DNA of 64,000 nt from Agrypnia vestita (lineage: Eukaryota; Arthropoda; Insecta; Trichoptera; Phryganeidae). Shown one piece after another: positions 33,901 to 45,800 of the stretch. Both the position numbers and the translations under genes were made by a program. The stretch spans positions 62,001-126,000 of the forward strand of contig JADDOH010004037.1 in assembly GCA_016648135.1 (NCBI GenBank), in the 5' to 3' direction. The notes under the pieces are model-generated. The model was not told where the DNA came from, made no database searches, and saw only the letters and a list, made by a program, of their open reading frames with translations. Positions within the stretch are counted from its first letter, which is position 1, and every line of letters starts with the position of its first letter.

Positions 33901-34728
33901 AATTTTATATTGACAAGTTCCACGATGCAATTTCATGAAATCATTTAAATGTATATTTCACAGCGTATAACGGCTACGGTGAACAGCCAGGAGCAGAAGC
34001 GACTCCTCATGGACTTGGACATTTCCATGCGCTCCAGTGCCTGTCCTTACACCGTCCACTTCTACGGCGCGCTCTTCCGCGAGGGCGACGTTTGGATCTG
34101 CATGGAAGTCATGGACAAGAGCTTGGACCAGTTCTACAGTAAAGTGTACAGTCACGGGCGCACCATCCAAGAGGACATCCTGGGAAAAATCTCCTACTCC
34201 GTAGTGTGCGCACTGCACTACCTTTACTCCCAGCTCCGGGTCATCCATCGCGACGTGAAGCCTTCCAACATCCTCATCAACCGCAAAGGCGAAGTCAAGA
34301 TGTGCGACTTCGGGATTTCCGGTTACCTGGTGGACTCGGTGGCCAAGACCATCGACGCGGGCTGCAAGCCTTACATGGCCCCCGAGCGGATCGACCCGTC
34401 GGGGAACATTTCGCAGTACGATATCCGCAGCGACGTGTGGTCGCTGGGCATTTCCCTGCTGGAGCTGGCAACAGGCAAGTTCCCCTACAAGAGCTGGGGC
34501 ACTCCCTTCGAGCAGCTCAAGCAGGTGGTGAAGGATGACCCTCCGCGCCTGCCGGCCGGTCAGTTTTCTCCGGAGTTTGACGACCTGATCACCAGCTGCC
34601 TGCAGAAGGACTACACCGCCAGACCCAACTACGACAGCCTACTGGGACACCCCTTCTGTGTTCTGCACCGGGACAAAGAGACTGACGTAGCTTCCTTCGT
34701 GCAGGAGATATTAGACTTGCCTGATTAG
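30996..34728 (+). CDS. MAP kinase kinase 3/6 (licorne-type), three exons
   Basis: This is a dual-specificity kinase that phosphorylates p38 MAP kinase. Exons are 30996-31060, 33307-33472 and 33964-34728, with continuous frame, giving 331 codons (human MKK6 has 334). The N-terminus RKKRVNLKLQV is a basic p38-docking motif. The glycine loop is GRGAYGIV at 55-62, the ATP-binding lysine is K77, HRD is at 172-174 and DFG at 192-194. The activation loop SVAKT carries the two regulatory phosphosites S202 and T206, as in MKK3/6. The C-terminal lobe is complete and ends in a DVD-type docking region. The exon 1 donor is taken as GTGAGT at 31061. Intron 1 (2.2 kb) contains a hairpin MITE, a LINE tail and a Penelope fragment. 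Confidence 0.95.
31528..31706. mobile_element. Hairpin MITE in MKK intron 1
   Basis: Arms of about 80 bp (from CTTTTCATATAAGCTTGC to TAAGTTTACG) are inverted around a spacer of about 15 bases near 31617. Mismatches are few, so the copy is fairly young. There is no ORF. Confidence 0.75.
32221..32470 (-). mobile_element. LINE family L2, 3'-tail copy a
   Basis: Reverse-strand blocks GRPQKRWADDI and EEAYIQQWRDEG are followed by a (GAA)n tail. The same tail occurs at 43347-43842 and 62802-62962. It is 5'-truncated, starting exactly where the Penelope fragment stops. Confidence 0.75.
32473..32890 (-). pseudogene. Penelope-like reverse transcriptase fragment
   Basis: Reverse-strand coding shows a SFDIVSLFTNVTV block (the Penelope RT catalytic Asp motif), then after a frame break LPIGAPTSPIIADMF, and finally WKRYVDDIF, the YxDD box. 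These blocks and their spacing are typical of Penelope-like elements rather than LINEs. No GIY-YIG domain remains. It lies in MKK intron 1, antisense to the gene. Confidence 0.85.
33473..33963 (+). other. MKK intron 2
   Basis: The intron is AT-rich between splice sites GTAAAT and TTTCACAG. I see no embedded feature. Confidence 0.6.
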
Positions 34729-35163
34729 ACGGTGCCGAGGTGTAAATGTATATAATATGTATTTTTAAGAGATGAAACCTGAGAACGTGAAGTTTTATCG
34801 TCAGCCTTACTAACAACGTTTTTTAACAAATTTGTCTATGATATAGAATTAACGTATTAAGATTACTATGACTTGTCCCCTAAGTTAACGTAGTTAGAAG
34901 TCTGAAGCATTAGACTTTATCGAAAATTCCTGATGGATTACGAGGAATTAACAGTAGTGAGTATCTGTGAATGTAAGTTAGGAACTAGTTGAGAATATTA
35001 ACTAGATTGACTGCGGACAGTGTGATGTGTACATTGGTGTACATCGGTCACATCAGCTGCCTGAGGAAACTGTACCTTCCACGGTGTCCACACCGATTCA
35101 TATATAAATGGCGTTCATCGTATAGCAGGCGGGTGCAGTGAGTGCAAAAAAATCAAAATAAAA
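34729..35163. other. MKK 3' flank
   Basis: This is presumed 3' UTR and spacer. GTGCAGTGAGTGC at about 35132 is inverted as ACTCACTGCACGC at about 36102, so it brackets the next element. Confidence 0.4.
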
Positions 35164-36018
35164 TATATAGGGTGTTTTTTAAAGATAAAAAAAAATAGGT
35201 GGTAATGGCCACGGTATCGGTTTAATTAGAAAGATAGTTTTATTCCATTAGTGTTTATGTATAATTACAATACCACAATTTTCGAAATAGATTTGCACAA
35301 TTTAAAAGCATTGTTTTGGTGCAAGTCTATTCATGGTGAAATGGCAAACCAAACTGAGTTCAAGTCGGCAGCTGGACTGTTGCGAATTCGGAAAACGACG
35401 AATTCCTAAAAAATTACCCTGTATTTAGAAACCAAGGCATAATTCAGAATATTTCGAGATTGCCCAGATTTTTCAGAATACAGTACTGGATTTTGTCCCA
35501 TGGACATCATTAATCAAGATATATTATAGATGTCTCATCTCTATGAAATTATATATTTTATTACATATAGGATATTGCTTTAAAAAATTCCAATCAAAAA
35601 TAGATATCGCATTAGTGACATCTGTGGCTAATTAAGGGAAATGAAAAAGCTTTGGATGCCGGTCGCGCTAATGATAATTACAACATACATATGAAACGGG
35701 TTGTAAAAATTAAATACATACAACTTCCAAAAAATTTGATAGATTTATGTGTTTTATCGTGGTGGAGATGGTGAACATTACATTGTGTAAAGTGATCACT
35801 TAAGCCAGCCGTACGATAGGTGGTAAGCCCCATGACCACCCAAAGACTTCCATACCTACTTTCCCATAAAAAATATAATGTCGTCTCTATGAGACATCTA
35901 TAATATATCTTGACCAAGGCATAAAATTATCTTTCCAATAAAGATGACCATTACCATGAGTTATATCAGTTTTATTCATTTTGAAGTTCTGCATCTCTAA
36001 AAAAAACACCCTATATAT
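35164..36018. mobile_element. Composite fold-back element
   Basis: The outer ends TATATAGGGTGTTTTTT and AAAAAACACCCTATATAT are inverted repeats. Inside, CAAGATATATTATAGATGTC (about 35517) is inverted at about 35900-35922, suggesting one MITE inserted in another. A segment around 35800-35880 resembles 45030-45115. No intact ORF is present. Confidence 0.65.
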
Positions 36019-36850
36019 CTTGTAATATTCTCCCTGATAAATAGTTAATTATGATCCTTTTCCCAGACTAGATGTTTACGTAAAAGTCTTGCTTCAACGT
36101 ACTCACTGCACGCACCTGTCGTATAGGTACTCCGAGCGCGTAGTGCCATTCAATGTTTAAAGTGCAATGTGAAAAATATTAACTGATATTCAGTTTAAAT
36201 GAATTTTATGTGTAAATACTGGGTTTTAAAAAGTATCAAAATGTTGTATTAAACCACAATTAAAACAAAATGCAAAATGTAAAAGTTTATTTGCAACAAG
36301 ATGAAAATTATATAAACACATTATAATGTTAATATAGTTAGTTATAAAATCACACATAAATATGTACACCAAAATATTTTACGCCGAGTTACAAATAATA
36401 ATAACTAGAATTATATATATATAATATAAGGAGGTTGGCGACTTGTTTGACTAGAATTAAGTGAGTGGCGTTGACAGTTTGGCCTTTTCCGACTCAGAAG
36501 TGTCGGGATCGCTTTATTCACAATTCACCAGTCACTGACACGACTGAACAATATAGCCACTGTATTTATTCCCTATCTACGTAAACTGTACAATTGTGAC
36601 ATAACACCCACGTCCGCCAGAAAGTGTAATTTAACGAGTGTACTGAATGTAACAAAAATGTGGTTCAAACAATACAATAAATTACAAAACTTCATGGAAA
36701 TGTGATCCTCGCCTTCGTCAATTATATTCAAAGATGTACTGTCAAATTTGTAAATAGTCAATTATGAAATAAAATTTTAATTTTTACAACTAGTGTTCTT
36801 AATTATAATCAGGTTAGTGTCATATTATTATCATGCACTATTCGCACTTC
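36019..36850. other. TMEM94 3' flank
   Basis: AT-rich DNA lies downstream of the TMEM94-like stop and probably includes its 3' UTR. No other feature is seen. Confidence 0.45.
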
Positions 36851-39800
36851 TTAAAACGGAGAGTTCATTCCGAGCTTAGTTCCAAAGTCTAATCTCGCCC
36901 TCCTTTGATATCTCAGATTGGCCCTGGAAAATAAAATAACACAGATGAATGTAAAATCTATTCATTTTGTATTTTAATAACATGTGAAAGTATAAACCAT
37001 TATAAATACAGTTAAAACCGCTTAACATAATGTACGGTTGTGGTGGTAATTCAGATGATTATCAACCGTACATTATCGTGAAAATGTTGATAAAATAAAT
37101 AGAGCCATAATTTAGGTAAGGAAAGGGTTTTAACTTGACACTAAATGAAGGGAACAAAAGCGAAGGCAAAATATCCAAAAATTTTTTTTAAATGTTTTGA
37201 ATGCTGTCACCGACGATTATTATTTTACGAGATTTATAGGAAATATAGCTCTATCACTTTCATAATTATGTTTCCAAATCACTATTAAAAGAAAAGAATG
37301 CAATATCCTCGTAGTCTAAAAAGCAAAGGCAGCAATCAACCTCCAAGGATGTGTCGCATAACAAGATGGCCGCTTCATACTAAAGTGAGAGTTGATATCG
37401 TATGTAGGCTGAAACATCATAGCCACGGCACGTAGAAATGCCGCGCTATGTTGTGCGTGACGTCGCGGAACAGTGCACGACGTTGCAACGTCACGTAGAC
37501 TCTATGCCGCGTGTGCTGTTGAGGGACAATTTGTCCCCTAGTGAATACATGGCTTAATTTTTATTATAAAAATCTTTAATAAAAATACAACTATGTACTA
37601 AAACGCACACAATGGTTGTGACGTATCAACTTGCATGTTTGGTGTAGTGCCGTAGTATTTGTATATCTGGGTACCATTCAATTGTGACGCACATAGTGCT
37701 AGTAAAATGACATGTTTTGGCGGGAATTTAAAATGTTGAATTTCAAAATCATTTTTATATTCTTAATACATACAAAAAAGTTTTTTTTTTTCATAGATGT
37801 ATTTTCTAGACCAAAGTAAAAATTATATTAAAAAAAACTGAAATTTCCCTATTATTGATATCTTGCATTTTGGATTTGTACTTAAAGATTTTAATTGACA
37901 TAACTAAAAGCCTTAACAATAGCAAGAATTATTTGTATGAAAATTGGATTCACATACAATGTAAACAAAACAATAACATTACTTAATTATGTCTTTGGAA
38001 TCAAATCAATTTAATTTTTACCTACTGGCTTAGTAGCTAATTTAGAAACTAATTCTAGTTTGTAAACATAATTAGTTTGTAATCAAAATCTTAAATTATA
38101 AACTAAAAAAACAGACCGCACCCGAGTAAAGCCGAACGTGTTCTGACAATTCACGAGTGTAAGTTAAAAATCATTTTTAAACCGAAACCGCGGCTTTTAC
38201 TAAACTTTTTATTAACGAAACTGAAACTCGAATCAGTCACTAAAAATAACTCAATGTGTATGTATTGCAAGTTTTAATTTAGTGTAAATTAAAATAATCA
38301 TTTTGCACCACAAAGTAACTGCCGTATCAAGCAATAATCCTTACAAGCGTTTGGATGAAAGAAGAGTTGCCAGAAGGAGAGGATTTTGGAGAAATATTTA
38401 GCAAACAGTTAAAAAAAACCCGAGGGGATAGATAGATTTTTGCCAGGACGGGTGTGAAATAATGCGGTATCTACAAAGCTTTTTACTTATTTAAAATTAA
38501 TAATTATGTCCAGCCACAAAATTAACGACATAAACATCAATAACGAGAATTTTATGCCCGCATTAAACATAATATATAAGTAGAATGATACCAGGTAATG
38601 TGGAGTGAGTAGCGGACAGATACTCACTTGATCTCTTGCCATTTGATGATCTCGTTGATGGCCAGGACGAGAAGTGGTGAAGTAAAGAGTACCACGATGT
38701 GCGGCAGCGGGCAGTAGAACACGACCCCCTCTTCACTGGGAGACTTCAGGACCAGGAATGACATGAGACCCCAGTATGCCACTTGGAAGGTAAACCTACC
38801 AAACAATTCTCTTTGGAGTGAGTTCATATTGAGAAATGTTCAAATGATGTACAGTCATTTTAATAATTAATATAAAAAACATATGGATTAAATTCATATG
38901 GAGAAATGGTATTCAAATTGTAACCCAATGACATGTTTTCATAACAAATTGTAATTAGTTAGAAAAGAGTAATGATAAAAGTGTGCAAAATTGAAGGAAA
39001 ATTAAAAAATATTGAAAAAAAAAGTTGAACACTACTGCAAAAGCAAAATTTAAACTACAATTACACTAAAATTAAACTAAAGCAAAAAAAATAAATCACA
39101 GCATGCATGGTGTGGGATATTCAGAAACTGATTGAAATAAAGGGATATCATAACAAAAGATGATTCTTAGAATGTAGTCCAGCAGAAACATTCATTAATA
39201 AGTGTCCGGCATATTAAATGTTAAAGTAAATAATAAGTCCAAAAATATAAAGTCAGTACACTTCTGTTGCTGCATATTTTAAAGGTGGACGATGTATTGT
39301 GTAAGATAATAGAACTTACAGGACCGACACGCAGATGCACCAAGCTCTGTTTAGAAGAATACTTTTACGCCACAGAGAATGCTGCCGATGTACGAAGCAC
39401 ACAGAAATGGTCACTGAAACACACCAAGACATTAAATGTGATCAAGAATCAGGTTGATTCTCACTGGTTTGCATTATCTTAAAAATTGTGTGTTGGCTGC
39501 TATTATATAACATTGTACACTTTGACATTATGAAATTTGACACATCATTGGTCTTGACATTTCTTATAGAAACTTCACGCGGACATAAATGAGTACGTCT
39601 TCAATTTTGTTAAGATATACAGTAAAACGTCTTTAATTAGAACCTAGATAATTCGAAATTTGTCTTTATACAATATTTTTAGAATAGGCAACTCCCAAAA
39701 TGCTAATTTCATGGTTGATTAACCTCGATAATTCATAAACTTTGGACTATTGGGTGACAAATCAATACAATTTAAGTAAAATTATTTGAATTTTTTAAAC

Positions 39801-42800
39801 AAGTTATTAAAAATTAATAATGTGCGTGGTGTGGGGGTGTCACAGATTTGTGGGCATACTATGGGGTGTCCTTTGTGTATTTAGCGGTACCTTGTGGAAT
39901 CTGTATCTATATCCTTGCATGCTTTCTTCAGTTAGCTGCCTTGATATGCGCGGATAGTTTTAGTTTGCATTAATTCCTTGTACTCAGGCCTGAATCCAGA
40001 GTCAATACCTAGATGATTCAAAGGTTAAGGTACGCCTTGAGTCTTACCTTAACCTTTAAATCACTATGTATTGACTTTTCTGAATTCGGGCCTTATACGT
40101 GTTTAAAATTATTTTTTGCTTTTTTTAAATTCCTCTTTTGTTTGATACTTTTTTCCAATAACTGTGTTTGTGTTGATAAAATGTTTCATTTTCTTTGAAA
40201 TGCGATCTATTAGATTCTCAGATCTATCTTATTATTTCACATATATATTATTGACGATTGTATTTCTAATAACTGCGCTGTGTTGGACAAAAAGCAAAAT
40301 CAAAAGTTAAAATCGAGTGAAGATTGAAGAAGCCTTCCATAAATTCAAACATAACTAACGTTTTCGATTATGGCCATCCAAACGTGACGAGATGGAAAAA
40401 AATAGTTTGATTTTGCAAGTGAGAACAGCAAATATTAGGTCCTTACATATGAAATTGACGTTTTGCCGTACTGGCAAATTTGATCTCAAATATCTTCTCT
40501 TTGGTTAGGAATTCCAAATCCAAATTTATACAGCTATTTACTCATGTATTTGTGTTATGAAAATTATAATTCATTTGTTTTTTCCTCAATTGTTTTATTC
40601 TTTGCGTCACTCAGTTTACAAAATGAAAAACTTGAAATATCGCGTTATTTACGAGTACGAGTTCCACCGTGGCACCAGTGCTGCAGAAACGGCTCGAAGG
40701 ATTAATGATGTGTATGGCGACGGTGCCGCAAAAGAAAACACAGTGCGTTTTTGGTTCCAACGTTTTCGTTCTGGAAATTTCGACCTGCAGAACAAGCCCC
40801 GTGGAGGCCGGAGACCAAAGTTGATAATGAAGAATTGAAGGCTATTGTGGAAGGGGATCCACCGCAAACCACATCCGAGTTAGCTGCAGGCTGCGGTGTT
40901 AGTGATAAACTTATTTTAATCCACTTGAAGCAAATTGGTAAGATGAAAAAGCTTGAAAAGTGGGTACCTCACGAATTGAGTGAAGCAAATCAACAAATGC
41001 GCGTTGACTGCTGCGTTGCATTACTCAACCGGCACAATAATGAAGGGATTTTAAATCGAATCATTACCTGTGATGAAAAGTGGATCCTGTACGATAATCG
41101 GAAGCGCTCATCGCAATGGCTGAACCCTGCCGAACCAGCCAAACCATGCCCCAAGCGAAAATTGACTCCAAAAAAGTTACTTGTGAGCGTTTGGTGGACT
41201 AGTTCTGGTGTCGTTCACTACAGCTTTCTTAAATCTGGCCAGACGATTACGGCAGATGTCTATTGTCAGCAGCTGCAAACCATGATGGAAAAGCTAGCTG
41301 CTAAACAACCGAGGCTGGTTAATCGCTCTAGGCCACTGCTGCTTCACGATAACGCTAGACCACACACTGCACAACAGACGGCTACCAAATTAGAGGAGCT
41401 TCAATTGGAATGTCTAAGACATTCACCGTACTCTCCGGACCTTGCCCCAACAGATTACCATTTTTTTAGAAATTTGGATAACTTCTTGCAAAGGAAAAAA
41501 TTCAACTCCGATGGGGAAGTCCAAACCGCCTTCAAAGATTTTAATGATTCCCGTCCGAATGGTTTTTTTAGTAAAGGGTTCGATGAACTACCTATGAGAT
41601 GGCAAAAGTGCATAGATAGCAATGGTACATACTTTGATTAAATAAATATATTATTATAAAAAAAAATCGGCTTTATGTTCCTCCCATACTAAACGCCAAT
41701 TTCATATGTAAGGACCTAATATATCAGTTACTTTTGTAATAAAAATGTCACGATCTTTGAATAAGCATAATAAATATTGCGTTTTCGAAATAATTTCTTG
41801 AAATATATGCAAAAATACAAACGTTTTTTACAAAATGCACGAGTTTTACTGTTTCTGGAGAATTTCACAATTTTTTTGTTTCCCTCAATTTAGAAATAGC
41901 GGGGTTCTGCATAATTACACAGTAAAACAGTGGTCATGAGGAAGGCCATCTGCTGGGCGAGCATGTATCCCTGCACATTGACATCACCCCAGCCTCGCCA
42001 CTCCAAGTTCTGGTAGTGGTCCTCGCTCGTGTTGTCCAGCAGCTTCCCGGGGTACACCAGGGAAATGCACTCCGTTCCGTTGGTGGCCTGAACAATCTCC
42101 TGACAGAAGGTGCCCAAAATGGTGATGTACGAGGCTAGGACTATGATGATGAAAGGCAGGAACTTGTACCCGTAGCACCACATTACAAACAGGCACATCT
42201 GGAATGAAAGGGTCATACTGTATATATTGGGAATTAAAATATGCCTTTAAAGTAACTTTACATGGGCATGATATTATATTAAATAAATTTACTAATATGA
42301 AAGATGTATACTCCTTTGTTAAGGATAATTTTGAAAAATAAACACTGTTATAACTCTACTTGAGTTTATTAGAATAACACTACTCGAGCTTCGAGATCTT
42401 TTTTTAATATCTTTTTAGAATTTCTCACTTCACCTAAAGATGAATTTCTCCGGAAATTCGAGTAGTGTTAATAACTGTTCGAAGAATATTTTTTCTTCTT
42501 CTGTATGAAGGCTTGAACTTTGTGGTGACATTATTATTAAAATAAAACACAAATTACTTTGTTTTCACCACTTTATTAGATTAAAAAAGCTACATGTTTC
42601 GAGAACAATGTTCTCTTCATCAGGATTATTGTGTACACAATAATCCTGATGAAGAGAACATTGTTCTCGAAACATGTAGATTTTTTAATCTAATATAGTG
42701 GTGAAAACAAAGTAATTTGTGTTTTATTTTAGTGTTAATAAATTCAAGTAGAGTTATAACAATGTTTATTTTTCAAAATTATTCTTAACGAAGATCATTA

Positions 42801-45800
42801 CGAAAGTCTACAAATTTGACGCTGATTCTATCAATAGTATTGTATGTGCTTCCTGTAAACTTCCTAAAAAAACAATGATAAATGACAATTTTTCTTCTAG
42901 TTCGATCAAGTTCTTGCACGTCCGCACCCTCATGGCCTTGTTCTCCTCAGATTGTGCAGTATTCAAACTCCTCGTTTATGGATTTTTTCCATTTTTTAAA
43001 TGTTCTTGCACACTTATGAAATCAATGTAGAAAACGTGTTCAATGGAAGAAACATTACTGATAACTAAATAGACCCATGTTCAAGTCGCGACATTTTCAC
43101 TAATATATATATTAAATATAATTTTTACAAACAAAAAACTTGAACATTTAAATATAATGTTGCATACTAGTCAACAAAATATAGATATCTCATTTACTAG
43201 TGCCAACATCTATATAATATTTCACGGGAATAACAAATTTTAAATCATAAATAGCAATAGCGTAGTTGTAAACATAAATAACATATATGTATACAACTTT
43301 CAAAATTTTGATAGATGTGTGTTTATTCTTGGGTGGAATCGTGAATATTCTTCTTTTTCTTCTTCATCAGCCTTCATTTCTCCACTGCTAGATATAGGCC
43401 TCTTCCATACCCTTCCATTCTTCCTTGATATTTACTAATTGTAGCCATTTCTTTCACCCCACAGCGGCTATATCGTCGGCCCATCTCTTTTGAAGTCTTC
43501 CAATGCCTCTTTTATTCTCCCAAGGTCTCCATTTCAGAAGTCTGGGAGGCCATTTTGTAGCTTCCTGCCTTGCAACATGTCCTGCCTATTGCCATTTTGG
43601 CTTCACTACACGATCCATGATATCCACTACTCTAGCTCTGCGTCTGATTTCGCCATTTCTAATTCTATCTCTTGGGCTTACTCCAAGCATGGATCTCTCC
43701 ATGGATCGTTGCGTGCATTTGAGCATTTCTACTCTTTTCTTTGTAAGGGCCATAGTTTTCTCTCCATACGTCATCACTGGCAGTATGCATGATTCAAAGG
43801 CTTTTCTTTTTAGGTTAATTGTGATCTCTTTCTTCTTGAAGATACAGTAAAACTTCGATTTTACGTTCCTCGTTTTTACGTTTTCCCGCTATTTACACCG
43901 AAAATTCGAAGTCCCATTTCATTTCCATACATTCCCATATAAATATTTCCCGCAATTTACGCGGATGAATTTTTTTCACTTCCCCGGTTTTACACCGAAT
44001 TATTTAGAAAATTCAATATGTCAACTCCAAATTCATGGAAATTTATGAGCGAAATTATGAATTTTACTTTTTCTTTCCAAAAACTCAATACGCCAACATT
44101 AGATGAATTTTCAACGCGGCAGTTACGATCTTTTGTGTTTGGGCCCCGGCTCGAGCGCGTATAAATTACATTAGTAATGAAGTAACGTAAAAAGGGACAC
44201 ATTAATGTGTAATGTGTCCCTTTTTGTATGTAAATATGTAAATGTTTTTAACGCTTGAATAATGCTCTTTTTTACTAATTGTACTCATTTTACCATCAGC
44301 AATTCGAGCGTGCGAACAGCGCAGTGGCGGTTTTCACTCGCGTTTTGGTGCGATCTAAATGACAGCCGCCGCAATGTATTAACTTATGAATCGTTTTTTA
44401 AAGTATTTCTTTAGTTTGTATTGTTAAATTCACATTTCATTTTTTTTACGCACTTTCTTGAAATTTTTTTCTTAAATCATAAAATGCATCATGATTTTAA
44501 AATGAAATTTAGCGGCCGAGTTTAGAGCATCCGCAATTTTTTTTACCAGGATACGAAATTGAAGATACCTATGGGCGCTATAAAAAAATAATTGGCCTCT
44601 AAAATGTAGCGATTTACCTAGAGAATAAGGGCCCGTACGTTGACCTGAATCAAGTAGAGGATTGGAGGCAAACTGACGAACATGAACTGATACTAAAATA
44701 CATTTACAACGCCGTTGAAAGGGGGTTATTTTTTTTAGCAATAGCAACATAAAATAGTAACTAGGTAAAAAGTAATCTAAAAGAAAATGTACATTTTTGA
44801 AAATAGCATATGTAATATGAAATTATTTTAAGCATTAATTGTTTTTACTTCCATCGAAAGCTCATTTTTGTATACAATTTTCATTTCCTCACTTTAACAT
44901 TTTCCTCAGTTCTACACCGATTTTTTTTGTTACCTGGAGAAGTGTAAAAATGAAGTTTTGCTGTATATTTGAGTTTGCCAAAAGCAGCCCAGCTCATTCC
45001 TATTCGTCTTGGCAATTCTGCTGTTTGTGTAAATCGATCGCTTAAGCCAGCCAAGACGGATCGTAAGTCCTGTGGACATCCAATAAATTCCATACATGCT
45101 TTCCCATATAAATAACTTTGGCTTTGTATATCTCTCTCTCTCTCTCTCTCTCTTCCCGTCTCTATATATAATCCACATTCAACCATCTCAGATGCACTGG
45201 TAATTACACAATATGGCAATACCTTGAGATTGATGCGTTTGTGCAGCTTGTTGGTGGCATTGGCCATGACGGCGGGGTCCAGCGGCCCCAGAGCCAGGGT
45301 GGTGGCCACGGCGGGGATCACCACCACAACCTCCCACAGCACGGCGCCCACTGACAGGATCTGCGGTACTCCGCACATAAGGCACAGCAACTGTAACAAT
45401 TTATTGAAAGCGGTAACTCGAAAATGAACAATTGGCAATTAATCAGACATATTGTACAATCCCTCCGTCCCTCAAGCGTATAATACATGCTCGTCATAGA
45501 CACAAAATGTTGACCTTGGAACCCGTGCACTCGCCGTAAATCTGTTTAACTAGTTATACTTAATACTGCTTACAATTTATTTATCTTTAAGACACTTTTA
45601 ATTATTAATTTATTTATTTTTATTCTTAATTGTGTACCTACTATGTAAAAACTTATTAATTTATTTATCTTAAAATTTTTTTTTATTGATTTGCGATGTG
45701 TATTTATTATTATTATTATTTATATTATTTATTATTATTGATTTATGTAAAATAATTGTATGTAAAAAAAAATTATTCAACTACTTATTGATCCGTGATA

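Noticed and set aside
39267..39482. 71-codon plus-strand ORF
   Set aside because: It is the antisense of TMEM94 exon 39320-39413, which matches the family on the reverse strand.
44881..45438. 185-codon reverse-strand ORF
   Set aside because: It fuses a TMEM94 exon (45223-45390), intron sequence with a TC microsatellite, and LINE debris. It is not a real gene.
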